From: Adineta vaga
Lineage: Eukaryota; Rotifera
DNA length: 64,000 bases
Direction of reading: 5' to 3'
Assembly (NCBI GenBank): GCA_021613535.1
Contig: CP075494.1
Coordinates: forward strand, 6,820,001 to 6,884,000
How positions within the stretch are numbered: position 1 is the first letter of the stretch; each line of letters opens with the position of its first letter. Both the position numbers and the translations under genes were made by a program. This document shows positions 1 to 11,557 of the stretch, one piece after another. The notes under the pieces are model-generated. The model was given only the letters and a program-made list of their open reading frames with translations. It had not been told where the DNA came from and did not search any database.

Positions 1-126
1 TTGTCAAATGAAATTACAAAAATTCCCACTGGATAACCAAACATGTGTAGTTAATATTGGCAGTTGTATGTATCTGATATCGATGATATATATATAACCA
101 CGAAAACATTCTTTGTTTATTTCCAG

Positions 127-2654
127 ATGGTTTCGCTACAAATGATTTGGCATTCTTTTGGGATGAAGCTCAAAATGTCAGTGCTATCCGAGTTAATGAA
201 GATCTTGAAATGCCTGATTTTGTCTTAAGTAATCACGAAGCAAGATACTGTAATCGAACAACAGCAACAGGTTTGATTCTATTTCATTGTTTGTAAATTC
301 GATTTACAAAGAAAAAAACTTTCTTCATTTGAGTACACTTTTAATTATATGCTGCAATCTTATATACATATATATGTATTTTCTTTTGTAATAAGTTTTC
401 TTTTCTCCTCGACTGACTCGTAGGAAAATTTGCTTGTATCGAAGTACATCTCGCTTTACAACGCAACATCAATTTATATTTACAACAGCTTTATTTACCA
501 TCAACATTAATTGTTGCTCTATCATTTATCGCATTTTGGATCGACTATAAATCTCATCCTGCACGAACATTATTGAGTCTACTCAGCATTGTTACTGTAA
601 CAACAAAGGCTGAAGGTACAAGAAAAACTTCTCTTTCTTATTGTTTTTTTATCTCTCTCTCTCTCTCATTCTCTTTACTCTAACCTTTATCTTGAGTAAA
701 AAAAGCTCATACACACACGCGCGCGCGCATATTCTGCTTGCACTATCCGTTTGTTTGTTTGTTCGTTGGTTGATTGATTTTTTTTTCTTTTGAGAATCAC
801 CACACGAAAGTTCCATGCACTTTTTAAAAAAATTTGACTAATATTTCATATGAGTTAGCAGCAAAGTATACACAAATGAAGAAAGTTTTTCAATTATATT
901 CGTTTATTTATTTAAACGATCGATATTCTAGGCAGTTTTACATGCCTTCTTGTTGTTCTTCATTTGAAACGTTTATTTGGTTATTATCTTGGTGAGTTTA
1001 GTAAATATGAATTATTTTCTTTTTTTAATATTATATGAGAATGCATCTGAGAAAGTTAAATTTCTATAGTTCAAGTTTATATTCCATCAATGCTTATTGT
1101 GATTCTTTCTTTTGTTTCATTTTGGATCGATCATAAGTCGGTAAGGTCGCCACTAAAGTCGAATAGCACACTTGTATTTCTAATCACTATATTCAGGTTC
1201 CAGCTAGAATATCAGTCGGTCTTTTAACTGTACTTACAGTTACTACTCAAAGCTCAGGTAACTAAATTAATCATTAAAAAAAACCATACAAGTGAATACT
1301 CATCATAATAATAAATCATTTCCATCCATATACACTTATTCACACCATGCTCACTGCTTCCTTTCTTCTTCTGTTCATCGAATGCTTTATTGCTTATTTT
1401 CATAGGGTCTTAGTCAGGAAGACATTTTTCAACTTTTTTTTATAAATATTAAAACATCTTTCTGGCTAACGACCTTGCTTAATGCTTTCACCCTTATCCA
1501 AAACTAAAATGAATATCAATTCGATTCGATTCTAATAGAAGTTTTTTAATCGTTATTTAGGTATACGATCACAATTGCCGCGTGTATCATATATAAAAGC
1601 CATTGATGTTTGGATGTCAGCATGTCTTGTTTTTGTTTTTGCTGGTCTACTTGAATATGCACTTGTTAATGTTATTGCTCGAAAAGGCGAATTAAGACAA
1701 CAAGTTCGTTTTTCAAAAGAAGTAAGTTTAAATATATTTGTATTTTGTTATATTATTGTTATCTCTTTAATGAAGTCTCGTTATATGAATGATAATCTAT
1801 TAATATATATTCATCTGTCTATTTCGACAATATATTGTAGAAAAAAAATCCAGACAGACCACCCAAAGTAACTCTGATACAAAAACTACAGAATGGCTCA
1901 TCTTTTGCTGCTGAGAGAGTAAATCAATTATATTTTTATTTTCATACGTAGTAGTTAATAGAATCTTTTCCCTAAAGCTTCTTCTTATATTTTTCTCACA
2001 TATACACATACACATTTATTTATATATATATATATATATATGTATATATAGTTTTCACAATATTATCATTATAATTATTCTTATTATACATTGATATTAG
2101 ATGATCTTAGTTGTTTTTCTTTTTTTGAAATTATTTTCTCTATCAATATTCCTCTTCAAGGTTATTGGCAATCGTCTTGCTCAAGTGCATTTCTATAAAA
2201 AAGATGATGCACATCAAAGTAGTGCTGAAACGATGGAAACACTTGTTCATAAAACAAGTGGTGCTGAGAGAAACTTAGGTGGAACTACCACTACTTCACA
2301 TGCTCATTATTCTTCAATGTCAAATGCTAATGCACCTTCACCAACACCACAGATTGTCTTGTCACAACCAGCACAATTAGCAAAAGCTGCTAAACCTGTT
2401 CGTGACAGTGCACAATTTGTAAGTGAAATTTAATCATCCAAAATCTTATGTGTTTTTTTTCTTTCTCTTTCTTCTCTAATTAAGGTGGATCTTATTTCAG
2501 CAGTTCTTTTTCCTGTTGCCTTTATTGTATTTAATATTATTTACTGGTAAGAATTTACTTTTGTTTTGTTCTCTATCAACACAATATTTTGCATCTGTCA
2601 TTAATGTTTAGGATGGTTTATCTCAATATGCATGTTGAATATGTTTTGAAATAA
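127..2654 (+). CDS. Glycine-receptor-like Cys-loop anion channel subunit, 3' part
   Basis: Pentameric ligand-gated anion channel subunit of the plasma membrane; the 5' part lies before the window. Exons I can join are 127-270, then a choice of 424-615 or 932-991+1070-1140+1197-1257, then 1561-1723, 1841-1918, 2161-2418, 2485-2546 and 2612-2654, all phase-consistent. The first exon has the end of the ligand-binding domain with the loop-C cysteine (RYC); its partner lies in either cassette (KFAC or SFTC). Both cassettes carry PAR before M2, the anion-selectivity motif. The exon at 1561 holds the conserved [11 protein letters not shown] block and M3; 2161-2418 is the intracellular loop; M4 begins [11 protein letters not shown] at 2485. 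GlyR and GluCl subunits share this pattern and I cannot separate them without the N-terminus. The exon choice is the odd feature and is described separately. Confidence 0.88.
424..615 (+). other. Alternative M1-M2 cassette A (single exon)
   Basis: A single 192-base exon, phase 1 on both sides, coding from the loop-C cysteine (KFAC) through M1 and M2 to TTKAEG. It could splice from 270 and straight to 1561. Its M2 reads [16 protein letters not shown], so by GlyR numbering the 9' position is valine rather than leucine, 2' and 6' are leucine, and 14'/16' are charged (K, E). Reading frame and splice sites are intact, so it does not look like a dead relic. Confidence 0.82.
932..1257 (+). other. 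Alternative M1-M2 cassette B (three exons)
   Basis: Exons 932-991, 1070-1140 and 1197-1257 together give 192 bases, the same length as cassette A, again phase 1 at both ends. The product has SFTC, the M1 motif [14 protein letters not shown], and the M2 segment [20 protein letters not shown], which is close to the classic GlyR/GluCl pore with leucine at 9'. Cassettes A and B share about 35 of 65 residues by eye. Two introns interrupt B and none interrupts A. Confidence 0.85.
2021..2050. repeat. (TA)n microsatellite
   Basis: Near-perfect TA dinucleotide run inside the intron before the exon at 2161. Confidence 0.9.
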
Positions 2655-3288
2655 TCAATAATGACATTTAATCAATAAAACAAAACATTGAAAGTTTTCT
2701 TTTTCTTTTTGTTTAAATCTATCAACGAATGCCATACAATGATGTTGTTTCGTTTTCCCTTTTTCTTTCGTTTTCTTTTTTTTTTTTGAATGTAATGATC
2801 ATCATCGAACAGTGTATGTCTTATTTTTTAATGTGATACATGATGGATGTATTAATGAATATCTCGACAAATAATTCTTATGTATCGAATAAACATTTTC
2901 CTTTTTTTCAATATTCTTGAATGAATGAAAATATAATTGATTTCGACAAACTATTCTCTATAATTGAATGCATAGAATGTTCACATTTTCACGAAGAGAA
3001 AAAACGTCCAACTTTATTTATAATTCTTAATTTTAATTATACGCGTGTTTATCCTTGCAGCTTTAATGTAATCAAGCATTCTTCATTCTTTTTTTCTTAT
3101 ATTTTAATGATAGCATGTCTTACAAAATGAAAACATTTACGTCGTCTTATTTCCGTTCATTTCATCATAGTATAACTGACACACTTTGAAATATCTAAAT
3201 GCTTCCTTTTTTTCTGTAGAATTTTTCTTCACAATGAAAAAAATATGTAATGACACAAAATAAAATGAAATGCTTTGCTTAGTTTCAT
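2655..3288. other. Convergent 3' intergenic region
   Basis: AT-rich space between two convergent channel genes. AATAAA polyadenylation-type hexamers on + occur at 2674 and 2888, suitable for the upstream gene. I see no supported gene; the open frame near 2921 has no family features. Confidence 0.7.
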
Positions 3289-5249
3289 TCATTTTCCATT
3301 TGACGGATCATTATTACCAAGTTTATTCATAAAATCTTCTCGATTCTTTTCATCTTTACGCTGCATTGCTTGACGTCGTTTAAATGGCGTCCAAAATGTC
3401 CATAATAAAATTAAGATTTGATATAAACAAAAGATGAATGATAAGACATAAAATCCATATCGATCTAAACGACAAAGAGAATATTCAGGATAAAGCGAAA
3501 GATGAAGTGCATTGGTTGCCACGGGTGTTAAATATGACGCTAAATAAATTTGATTATAATAGATATAACTAACAACACCATGGAATACATTGATTACACA
3601 CAAAGCAACGATCGATGCGATTGCATAAACTGAAAAAGAAAAGATTGAAAGAAAAAAATACTGATGAATTTCACGATTAAATTTACCATCTAAAGCTGTG
3701 AGATACGATATTGTTCTAATAGAAAAAGAGGATCAGTTCAATCTTTTATGTATTAATAAAACTTACGGAAGAGATTTATTGACGACCCATCGAAAAGTGA
3801 CTGATGTTAGAAGAAGAGTACATGTTATTTGTAAACGTCCATGTGAATTTGATGGTGGTATAGCAAAAGTTGAAAGTGCAGCTGATGTAATTAAAAAAAT
3901 TAGAAAATATGCATTCCTATTTTTCAAGAAAATCAAAGAAAGTTTCTTTGAAGAAGAAAATTTTTGATTTTTACCAAATATAATAACCACATTTTCTTCC
4001 AACATGACATGTACAAACAAGAACGGGATGTATTTGATCATAATTTAATGAATATTCTTCTCGATATTGTTCAAATTGAAATTCTACATGTTCATATAAA
4101 TGCCAAGATTGTTGGTCGCTGAAAACAGTTCGATTAACGCCTGATGGTTTTTGTTTATTTTCAGCAAAATAAATATCATGTAATGTTAATGGTGTTGTTA
4201 AAGAAATCGATAGTTCTTGAACATCATATGGAAAATGATTCAATTCCATTCGTTCCCAAAACACACCTTTAAATTTATGATATTCAGTTACTTCGAGAAG
4301 ACCATTCTCAGCCGTTTTATTAGTTGCATACCATTTCTATTTTGGGGGAAAAAAGAAAAAGTTTATACAGATATTTAACAAATGAAATCTACATACTTCA
4401 TGTCTTAATGAATCGCCCATATGATTAAGAACAACTAATTGTGGATTAAAATGACCTGGATGAGATTCGGACTTTGATCCACGTTTATGTTCTCGTGTGT
4501 ACCATGTTGCTTCAAAGAAAATCTCACTTGTATACCGTTCATTGAGAGTATCGATTTCTCCAACACGTAGAAAAATGCAACGAACACGAACTTCAATTGG
4601 AAGAGGCTTTTGAATGATATCCGTAGGAATTGTTGTTGTAACATTGGAAAGATAAGTTGATCGTGTATTTTCATCTGGTGATTTATTATTTGCATCATCT
4701 GGTGTTTGAACTTTAGATGAAAGCATATTTGGATTAGAGGAAATCATATTTAATCGACTAAGACTTGTGAATATTTTTTGATCTTTATAATCTGATGATG
4801 AAACAGCAAAAGTCGATGCATTTCGTAATGCAAATTGATCAAGATATGGATATGATGATGATGTACATGGAGATGTTAAAGAAAGTGTATCATCGAATGA
4901 TTGATCAGATGCTGTTAAACGTTGGATTGTGTGAAGAGTTGGTGCTTCAGGAATTGAAGTATGATGATGATGATGATGATTTGTTGATGATTGAGGATGA
5001 TGATAATGAGACGCGCCCACTAAAATCAAATACGAAAAATTTTCTCGATTGTTTTCCTGAGTCGATGACATTAGTTCATATTTGTATATAAATCACAATT
5101 TGATTTCAAATAAAAGAAGAAAAATAACACCTGGAGTTCTATGTTGACTCATAGATCAGTGAGAATGGTAGAGATAATATTGTCCCATTGCGCTAGGTCA
5201 AAGAATAGTGTAACTTACGTAAAAGATTCGCGTTTCCACTTAATGCCAT
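3289..5249 (-). CDS. Pentameric ligand-gated channel subunit lacking the Cys-loop cysteines
   Basis: Membrane ion-channel subunit of the Cys-loop/pLGIC superfamily, about 511 residues. Exons in coding order are 5219-5249, 4397-5019, 3975-4336, 3767-3916, 3687-3715 and 3289-3629, with consistent phases. The extracellular domain (about 130-335) contains FPYDVQEL, the FPxD signature, but the positions of both Cys-loop cysteines are glutamate and leucine, as in prokaryotic-type members. M1 follows GYYIWNAYFLIFL near 335; M2 is around 365-385 and is followed by LPTISYLTALDG; M3 near 400 and M4 near 475-497 are clear. The N-terminus is a serine/histidine-rich low-complexity stretch with six consecutive histidines and no obvious signal peptide, so the first exon (31 bases) is the least certain part. 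Ligand and ion selectivity cannot be read from the sequence. Confidence 0.82.
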
Positions 5250-7630
5250 GTTGTATCAAATCACGTTCCTAGAAAATAACAAAAAGAAGAAATGATATAC
5301 AAAAATCTTCTTCTGATTTTGATATTATCAGGAGAATAGATGTAAACACTTTCTTCTTATCATACATAAAGGTAGACAACAATTCATTTACATAATAAAT
5401 TAGTGGTATTCAAATGATCCTAAATTATCTAAAATAAAAAAGATCAATAATTCCTCCTGGGTTTTTAAAATTTCATAAATAAATGCGATAAATATCAAAG
5501 AAATGATAAACGAATGATACTCATTCATCGAATATATAATCGATTGAATAAAACAGAATCTTAGGAGATTGATCTTAACGGTTACATTTATATAAAACTA
5601 TCAATCTTATCTTATAAAATCATTATAACATTGTTTATGTCATATTCATCTTCTCACATGATGTTATCAACATCTAATCGTCTAAATCAAACTGCTAATC
5701 GTATCTTATTAGACACTATTTATTTATTATTTCTCTCCCAGCGAACATAAATAAACGGTAACTAAATGTTTATTTTCTCTTTCATGCTCAACTTACATCG
5801 ATTTTCCAAATGAAAATGATTTGCTTCCGTATTCTTTTTTTTTCTCACAAAATCATAAACTTTTAATTTCCCTGAGCGAAACAGAAACAAAACAAGTAAA
5901 TACAATATCAATTCTCCTAAGTCATATCATTATTAGTTTTTTTCTTCTTCTATACATCGTTATCGTGATATCAGATAATCGAATACTTACGAATATGGTT
6001 AGATAAAATTCGATTAAGAATATTAATACATTGATTAGATTTCTTACATGGAAAAATATTTCGCATCTCGTTAGAGATTTGTTAACGCTATTTCAATGAT
6101 AATTAGCTGTTTACAACAGAAGTCGTTCGTACGGTTTTCTTTCTGAAAAGAAAAACAATGAGAGATGCAGAGGGAAATATTTCTACAGTAGATCTTCTAA
6201 TGTAACAAGCGGAGTTTTCATTAAGACTTCGACAACAAATATTCCTATGACAGTAAGATGACGGTAGATAATGACAGTAGGAAAACAAATCTTATTTCGA
6301 GATTCTTAATGCTATGCTCTTAATAGTATATCTGGTATTGTTTTTTGTTCTATATTTATTTACATAGAAGAATAAATAGACGTCGATGGATATTATGACA
6401 TTCCTGACACGTTAGAGATATCTCATCTAATGAAATTTCTTTTTCATCTCAAATAAATCTTCTTTGATCTTCAAAATCAAAACTGTGATTTTCTTTTTTC
6501 GAAAAAGGATTTACTTCATATCGATCAAGGTTATATGAAAGGAGTCTCTTGTTAATATACATCGTTTAAAGTGGAAAATATTGTGTTGTTTTCATTTTAT
6601 TATTTCTCGAAGGAAATTGCACTATTTACTATCTTCTACAGATTTATGAATAAATCGACGAAATTAATCTATGTTTTGCCAGACAAAACATTCTTTCTTA
6701 GTTGGGAATATGACCTTTAGAGATATGAAAACAATACATATTTGGTTTCATGAACAGGTCAATGTAGATTGCTGTACTTTACAATCATTAAATTTCATTA
6801 TGTATAGTAAATGCTCACCTGCTATTTCGAATTAATTAAGAAAGAAATAAAATCATAGATACTGTATACATCGATATTGATCGAATGGTTTCAAAAATAC
6901 TTGTACACTGAATTAGCCTTGGATCTGACATTGCACATAATTAAATAGATATTTACTCAAACGAATCATTTTTCAATTTCTCATTTGTCAGATGTGTCAC
7001 GTTTATGAACATGAAAAGAAATTATCTTCCTATTTACAGATCGTGCTATCGTCAAAACTGTATTAACCAAGTTTAGTTTGATCATCGAAATCATATCATA
7101 TAATACGATTGAATATCTCTGACTAAATGCTTGTACTATCGCTATACATTCTGTAAAGACGAGAGGTCGCTGATTGACAGTGCTGTATTTTTCTTTGTTT
7201 ATTCCTATGGTACATCTAAGCAACTAACCGTTTGTTCGTTCTATCGTCTTTATAAAAATGACTCATGAAATGTTTCTCTCGAGTTTAGCGAAAGCTGATC
7301 ATTGATCAAACAATGATAAATACAGAAAATATACTTTTATAAATCGAACGAATTCCAACATGAATTGTATTTCTACAATCAAACTAAATGTTTTTCACCA
7401 GATTACTCGGCGCAATTGAAAAAAATAAGAACAAATCACAAATTACGCATGACTGAATTATGCAGAACAAGTTAAACTTTTAATCGAATGTTCACGTTTA
7501 TGAATGCGATACCGTTTGAAATTAAATAGAACGTTTTATATTACGTAAACATACTATTGACGAATACTAATATCGAAGATTGTTATTATGCATTTCGTTG
7601 GTTTTTTTTAATTTTCTCTTGAAGATATCA
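5250..7630. other. Gene-free region
   Basis: About 2.4 kb of AT-rich sequence between the divergent channel gene and TSEN2. All open frames are short (61-80 codons) and none shows a family signature or phase-compatible exons. It probably holds promoters for both neighbours; I recognise no specific element. Confidence 0.6.
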
Positions 7631-8958
7631 ATGAAAAGAATATCACATTTTAGTAAAGTTCGATCGAATAGAATCAAATATTTGAAATTATTTCCACTGT
7701 TTATTTATGATATCGATCGAGTAAGTGAAACTATTGAGATTTCTTTTCAAATGAATTTTTGTAAGTTTAGGTTGAAGAAGATGAAGAGCATTGGCCATGT
7801 TATCAAGCTAAAATTGTAGATGACCTTGTTATGATTCCAGATGTTGAACAAGGAGATAAACTTTGTCGATATGTAAGTATAAAACTACTTTGAACATTGC
7901 TGACATTCGTTTCTATAGGGAAGTTTTGGTAAATGTGAATTTGTTCGTACAACAACTCAAGTATCTCCATCGTTACCATTAGAAACAATTCCAAATAGTA
8001 AAAAAGAATACGAAAAACCCTATCGATTACGATCCATTGGATATACAGATACAAGGTTTGTTGTTAATTATTTTTAATAATTTATTGAATTAAACTTTCT
8101 AGTGAACCAATATCTTCTTTTGAAAAAGAATTTCTTGATGAATTAAATCAGAAAATGTTTTTATCATCCGTTGATCAAATTCGTGAACAGAATCATCAAG
8201 AATGTCAAACACGTCTTGAACAAATTCAAATTTATCCATCCACTTCCACGACTGACCCCAAACGACTATTTGATAATCAAATGGATATTTCCTCATCAAA
8301 ATTAATTGTCTACGAACATGTTTATCTTTTACCCGAAGAAGTTTGATTGATGTCATTATTTAATCAGGAAAAATTCCATTTGTTTTTTTCTATAGACAAT
8401 TTTTCTACAACATGCTCTTGGTTGCTTAAACGTCAAAGACGAAACTAATCAGGTACGATAACTATGGAATTGTATTTTCTTACGGTCATATCTCTAGATT
8501 TTATCTCCAGATGATCTATGGCATCGATTTATTTTAAAAGATTCATTATTTCCAATCAAATATGCTGTTTATTATTATTTCCGTAGTAATGGATGGATTG
8601 TGAAATGTGGATTAAAATTTGGTTGTGATTATAGTGAGAATTACTTTGATTTTGAATAAATTAAGATGATCGTCTCTATTCTATAGTGCTTTATAAATTT
8701 GGTCCAAGTTTTAATCATGCTAATTATTGTGTTTCAATTGAAAATTTTTGGAAGATCAATAGTTCAACTTGGTCATTTCTATCGGGTCTAAATCGAGCAT
8801 GTTTAAATGCTGCTAAAACTTTACTTTTAGTTCATGTTGATCAATCAAATATGATTTCGACTTCTATCGAAGAATTTCTTGAACAAACAAAGATAAAAAC
8901 GATAGAAATTCAACGATGGATACCAACACAAAATCAATCTGCCGAAGAAATGAAATAA
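7631..8958 (+). CDS. TSEN2: tRNA-splicing endonuclease subunit Sen2
   Basis: Catalytic subunit of the nuclear tRNA-splicing endonuclease, which cuts the 5' splice site of pre-tRNA introns. Seven exons: 7631-7720, 7771-7872, 7919-8055, 8103-8340, 8396-8452, 8498-8633 and 8687-8958, giving about 343 residues, shorter than the roughly 465 of human. The C-terminal nuclease fold is well conserved: YYYFRSNGWIVKCGLKFG, then LYKFGPSFNHANY. The catalytic triad is present as Y256, H264 and K297 by my count, and the usual EIQRW block is near the C-terminus. An acceptor-like TTGAAG lies 7 bases before the ATG. It is the first gene of a tightly spaced run on the plus strand; the next start is 33 bases after its stop. 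Confidence 0.93.
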
Positions 8959-8971
8959 TTCTCTTTGTTTC

Positions 8972-8977
8972 TTTCAG
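8972..8977 (+). promoter_or_regulatory. Candidate trans-splice acceptor, TSEN2-SDR gap
   Basis: A pyrimidine run ending in TTTCAG lies between a stop at 8958 and the ATG at 8992. The gap is too small for a normal promoter, so I read it as a possible spliced-leader addition site. This is inference from position and sequence. Confidence 0.55.
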
Positions 8978-8991
8978 ATAGATTCTTTATA

Positions 8992-10438
8992 ATGACGTGG
9001 CTCATGTGGATTTTTCTTGCTAGTTTTGTAATGTGTACGTGAAGCTGCTCTCATCGTATGCAACGATATCTTACTTCCTCAAAATTAACATGTTTTTCTT
9101 TTCTTTAAAAATTTCTAGTCATTCTCTATCTGGTAAATATATACTACGTGTCTGGTACACGATGTCCATCATCAGATCGAATGGATGGGAAAACTGTAGT
9201 AATTACAGGAAGTAATACAGGTGTTGGAAAATACACGGCGATTGAATTAGCCAAACGAGGTAGGGGAGATGTTCGTGTGAGGTTTGATTAATGGAATTTG
9301 TTTTTTGTTATTTAGGTGCACATGTCATTCTGGCATGTCGAGATCGGAAACGAACAGAAGAAGCATTGAAAGAGATATGTAAATTATCAGGAAGTGATCG
9401 AGTAGAAATGGAAATGCTTGATCTTTCTTCATTGAAATCAGTTCGTGAATGTGCTAAACGATTATATAAAAAATTAACAAAATTAGATGTTTTAATTAAC
9501 AATGCTGGTGAGTAAAGAATTAAGAATGAGTTAACTTTCCAAAACAACAACGTATTTTACCTTTTTGATTACATGAAGTATATCATATTCTATATCTTTA
9601 GGCGTGATGATGGCATCAGGAAAGTCTGCCGATGGTTATGAAATTCATTTTGCTGTCAATCATCTGGGTCATTTTCTTCTAACCAATCTTCTTTTGGATC
9701 TAATGAAAAAAGCACCATCAGCTCGTATAATTACTGTTTCATCAGTCAACCATGCTTGTAAATCGTTTATTCATTTTCACTAATAATCTATTTAATTTTT
9801 TTTTCGATAAGTTAGTTTGGAACTTGAAAATTAACTGGGATGATATCAATTTTACAAAACCATACTGGAAAATGAATGCTTATTCTCATAGTAAATTAGC
9901 GAATGTTCTATTCACTAATGAATTAGCACGAAGATTAAAAGGTTTATTTTAGCATTCGAAATCATCCATTAATATTCTCATTGAAATTTTTCTTAGATAC
10001 AAATATTACAGCAAATAGTCTTCATCCAGGTAAATGAATATCTTATTGAATTAATATATTCAGTCAATAATTTTCTAGGGGTTGTTCGAACGGAAGTCAC
10101 GCGAAATATTCTCGGTCGGTATCAAATTGTATTAGATAGTATAATTTTACTGATTACACCAGTATGGTGGTGTTTAACTAAAAGTCCTGAACAAGGAGCT
10201 CAAACATCGATCTATCTTGCCACTGATCGTCAATTAGAACATGTTACAGGAAAATATTTTTCGTGAGTTATGTCTTTTTTTCTCTTCTTTTTCTTACTGA
10301 GATTTTATCTCTAGAGAATGTCAAGAACGTTCTTCATCGAAAACATCACTTGACCAACAAATTGCTGAACGTTTATGGAAATTAAGTGAAGATATGACGA
10401 ATTTAAATGACGCATTGAAAGATATTTCTAATAATTAA
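8992..10438 (+). CDS. Membrane-anchored short-chain dehydrogenase (RDH11-14-like)
   Basis: NAD(P)-dependent short-chain dehydrogenase/reductase resembling the retinol dehydrogenase 11-14 group, which works on retinoids or other lipid carbonyls at ER or mitochondrial membranes. Exons: 8992-9034, 9119-9259, 9316-9507, 9602-9757, 9816-9941, 9997-10029, 10079-10262 and 10315-10438, about 332 residues. The first ~25 residues form a hydrophobic anchor. The cofactor motif TGSNTGVG is near 44-51, NNAG near 124, and the catalytic YSHSK (Y200, K204) follows, with [16 protein letters not shown] typical of this subgroup. The start is 33 bases after the TSEN2 stop, with TTTCAG at 8972-8977. The exact substrate is unknown. 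Confidence 0.9.
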
Positions 10439-10505
10439 TTAACACGAATTTTCAATTATAAACTGATTTTTTTTTGATAAAAATAATGAATATTTAAAGT
10501 AATAG

Positions 10506-10511
10506 TTTCAG
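10506..10511 (+). promoter_or_regulatory. Candidate trans-splice acceptor, SDR-METTL9 gap
   Basis: TTTCAG 16 bases before the METTL9 ATG in an 89-base gap. Same interpretation and same caution as the site at 8972. Confidence 0.5.
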
Positions 10512-10527
10512 ATAGATTGATTGATAA

Positions 10528-11515
10528 ATGATGACAAATATGAATGAATATTGTTCGAATTGTCAACAATCATCATCATATCCAATGGTTCGTTCAACAT
10601 GGGCAAGAGCTGCTTTAAATAAAATTGAAAATGATCGATGTTTACAAGCAATTGATCGAACAAAATGGTATCGTTTATCTCGACATGATCTTCTAGATGA
10701 TGAATATCAAGAACGATTTTATGAATTAAATGAAGATGAAGATACAAAACAATTTATCAAACAAAGTGAAGAAAAATCTGAGAATGTTTTCCTACAAATT
10801 ATTCATAGTTTCATGACATCTTTATTAACTTTATTTATTACACGAACATCAGGTATGAGGATTGATTGATTTGTTTTTTTTTCCATTGATTTCAATGAAT
10901 CTATTTGTAGCAAATGGTTTAATCGGTCGTGGACGTATGTTTGTCTATTCGACAACTCAATTTAAAACTTTACTTGATATTGAATCGGATTCTAAATCAC
11001 CATATACCACTCTACTTGATATCGGTGCTGGTGATGGTTCAATTACTGAACGGATGGCGAGTATTTTTCAAAAAGTTTATGTTACTGAATTATCTCCAGC
11101 GATGCAATGGCGTTTATCAACATCTGGTTATACAGTACTCGATACAGATCAATGGGGAGATAATCATTTTGATGTTATTACCTGTTTAAATGTTCTTGAT
11201 CGTTGTGAAAATCCTTTACAATTACTAAAACAAATTCATGATCATCTAAATCCTAAAACTGGTCGTTTAATTCTTAGCCTTGTCCTTCCATTTAAACCCT
11301 ATTTTGAATATAGTAACAATCATCGTCCAACTGAATCTTTACAAATCGAAGGTGATCTACCTGAAGAACAAATAAATAGTTTTCTATCGAATGTTATTCA
11401 ACCATTAGGTTTTCATTTGGAAAAATTTACACGTTTACCATATCTATGTGAAGGTGATATTGAGCGAAGTTATTACTTTCTCTTCGATTATGTCTTTGTC
11501 TTTGCAATATCTTAA
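10528..11515 (+). CDS. METTL9: METTL9-type protein-histidine methyltransferase
   Basis: SAM-dependent methyltransferase of the METTL9/DREV family, which methylates histidines in HxH motifs of target proteins. Two exons, 10528-10852 and 10911-11515, give about 309 residues. The SAM-binding motif LLDIGAGDGSITE is in the second exon, followed by VTELSPAM, the family hallmark LNVLDRCENPLQLLKQI, LILSLVLPFKPY and the C-terminal TRLPYLCEGD, all closely matching METTL9. A nearby upstream TTTCAG ends at 10511, 16 bases before the ATG. It sits 89 bases after the SDR stop and 42 bases before Kintoun, inside the co-directional run. A second in-frame ATG at 10531 cannot be excluded as the start. Confidence 0.93.
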
Positions 11516-11530
11516 TTGAATATTTCTCTC

Positions 11531-11536
11531 TTTCAG
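11531..11536 (+). promoter_or_regulatory. Candidate trans-splice acceptor, METTL9-Kintoun gap
   Basis: A CTCTCTTTCAG-type signal ends at 11536, 21 bases before the Kintoun ATG, within a gap of only 42 bases. Confidence 0.55.
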
Positions 11537-11557
11537 ATATACGCATAGATATATATT

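Noticed and set aside
2921-3130. Short open frame in the convergent gap after the GlyR-like gene
   Set aside because: No motif, no splice partners, and it overlaps the expected 3' end.
4795-5091. 98-codon plus-strand frame rich in methionine and aspartate
   Set aside because: It is the antisense shadow of the His/Ser-rich N-terminus of the minus-strand channel gene.
10929-11189. 86-codon frame inside METTL9
   Set aside because: Lies in another frame of a clearly conserved methyltransferase exon.
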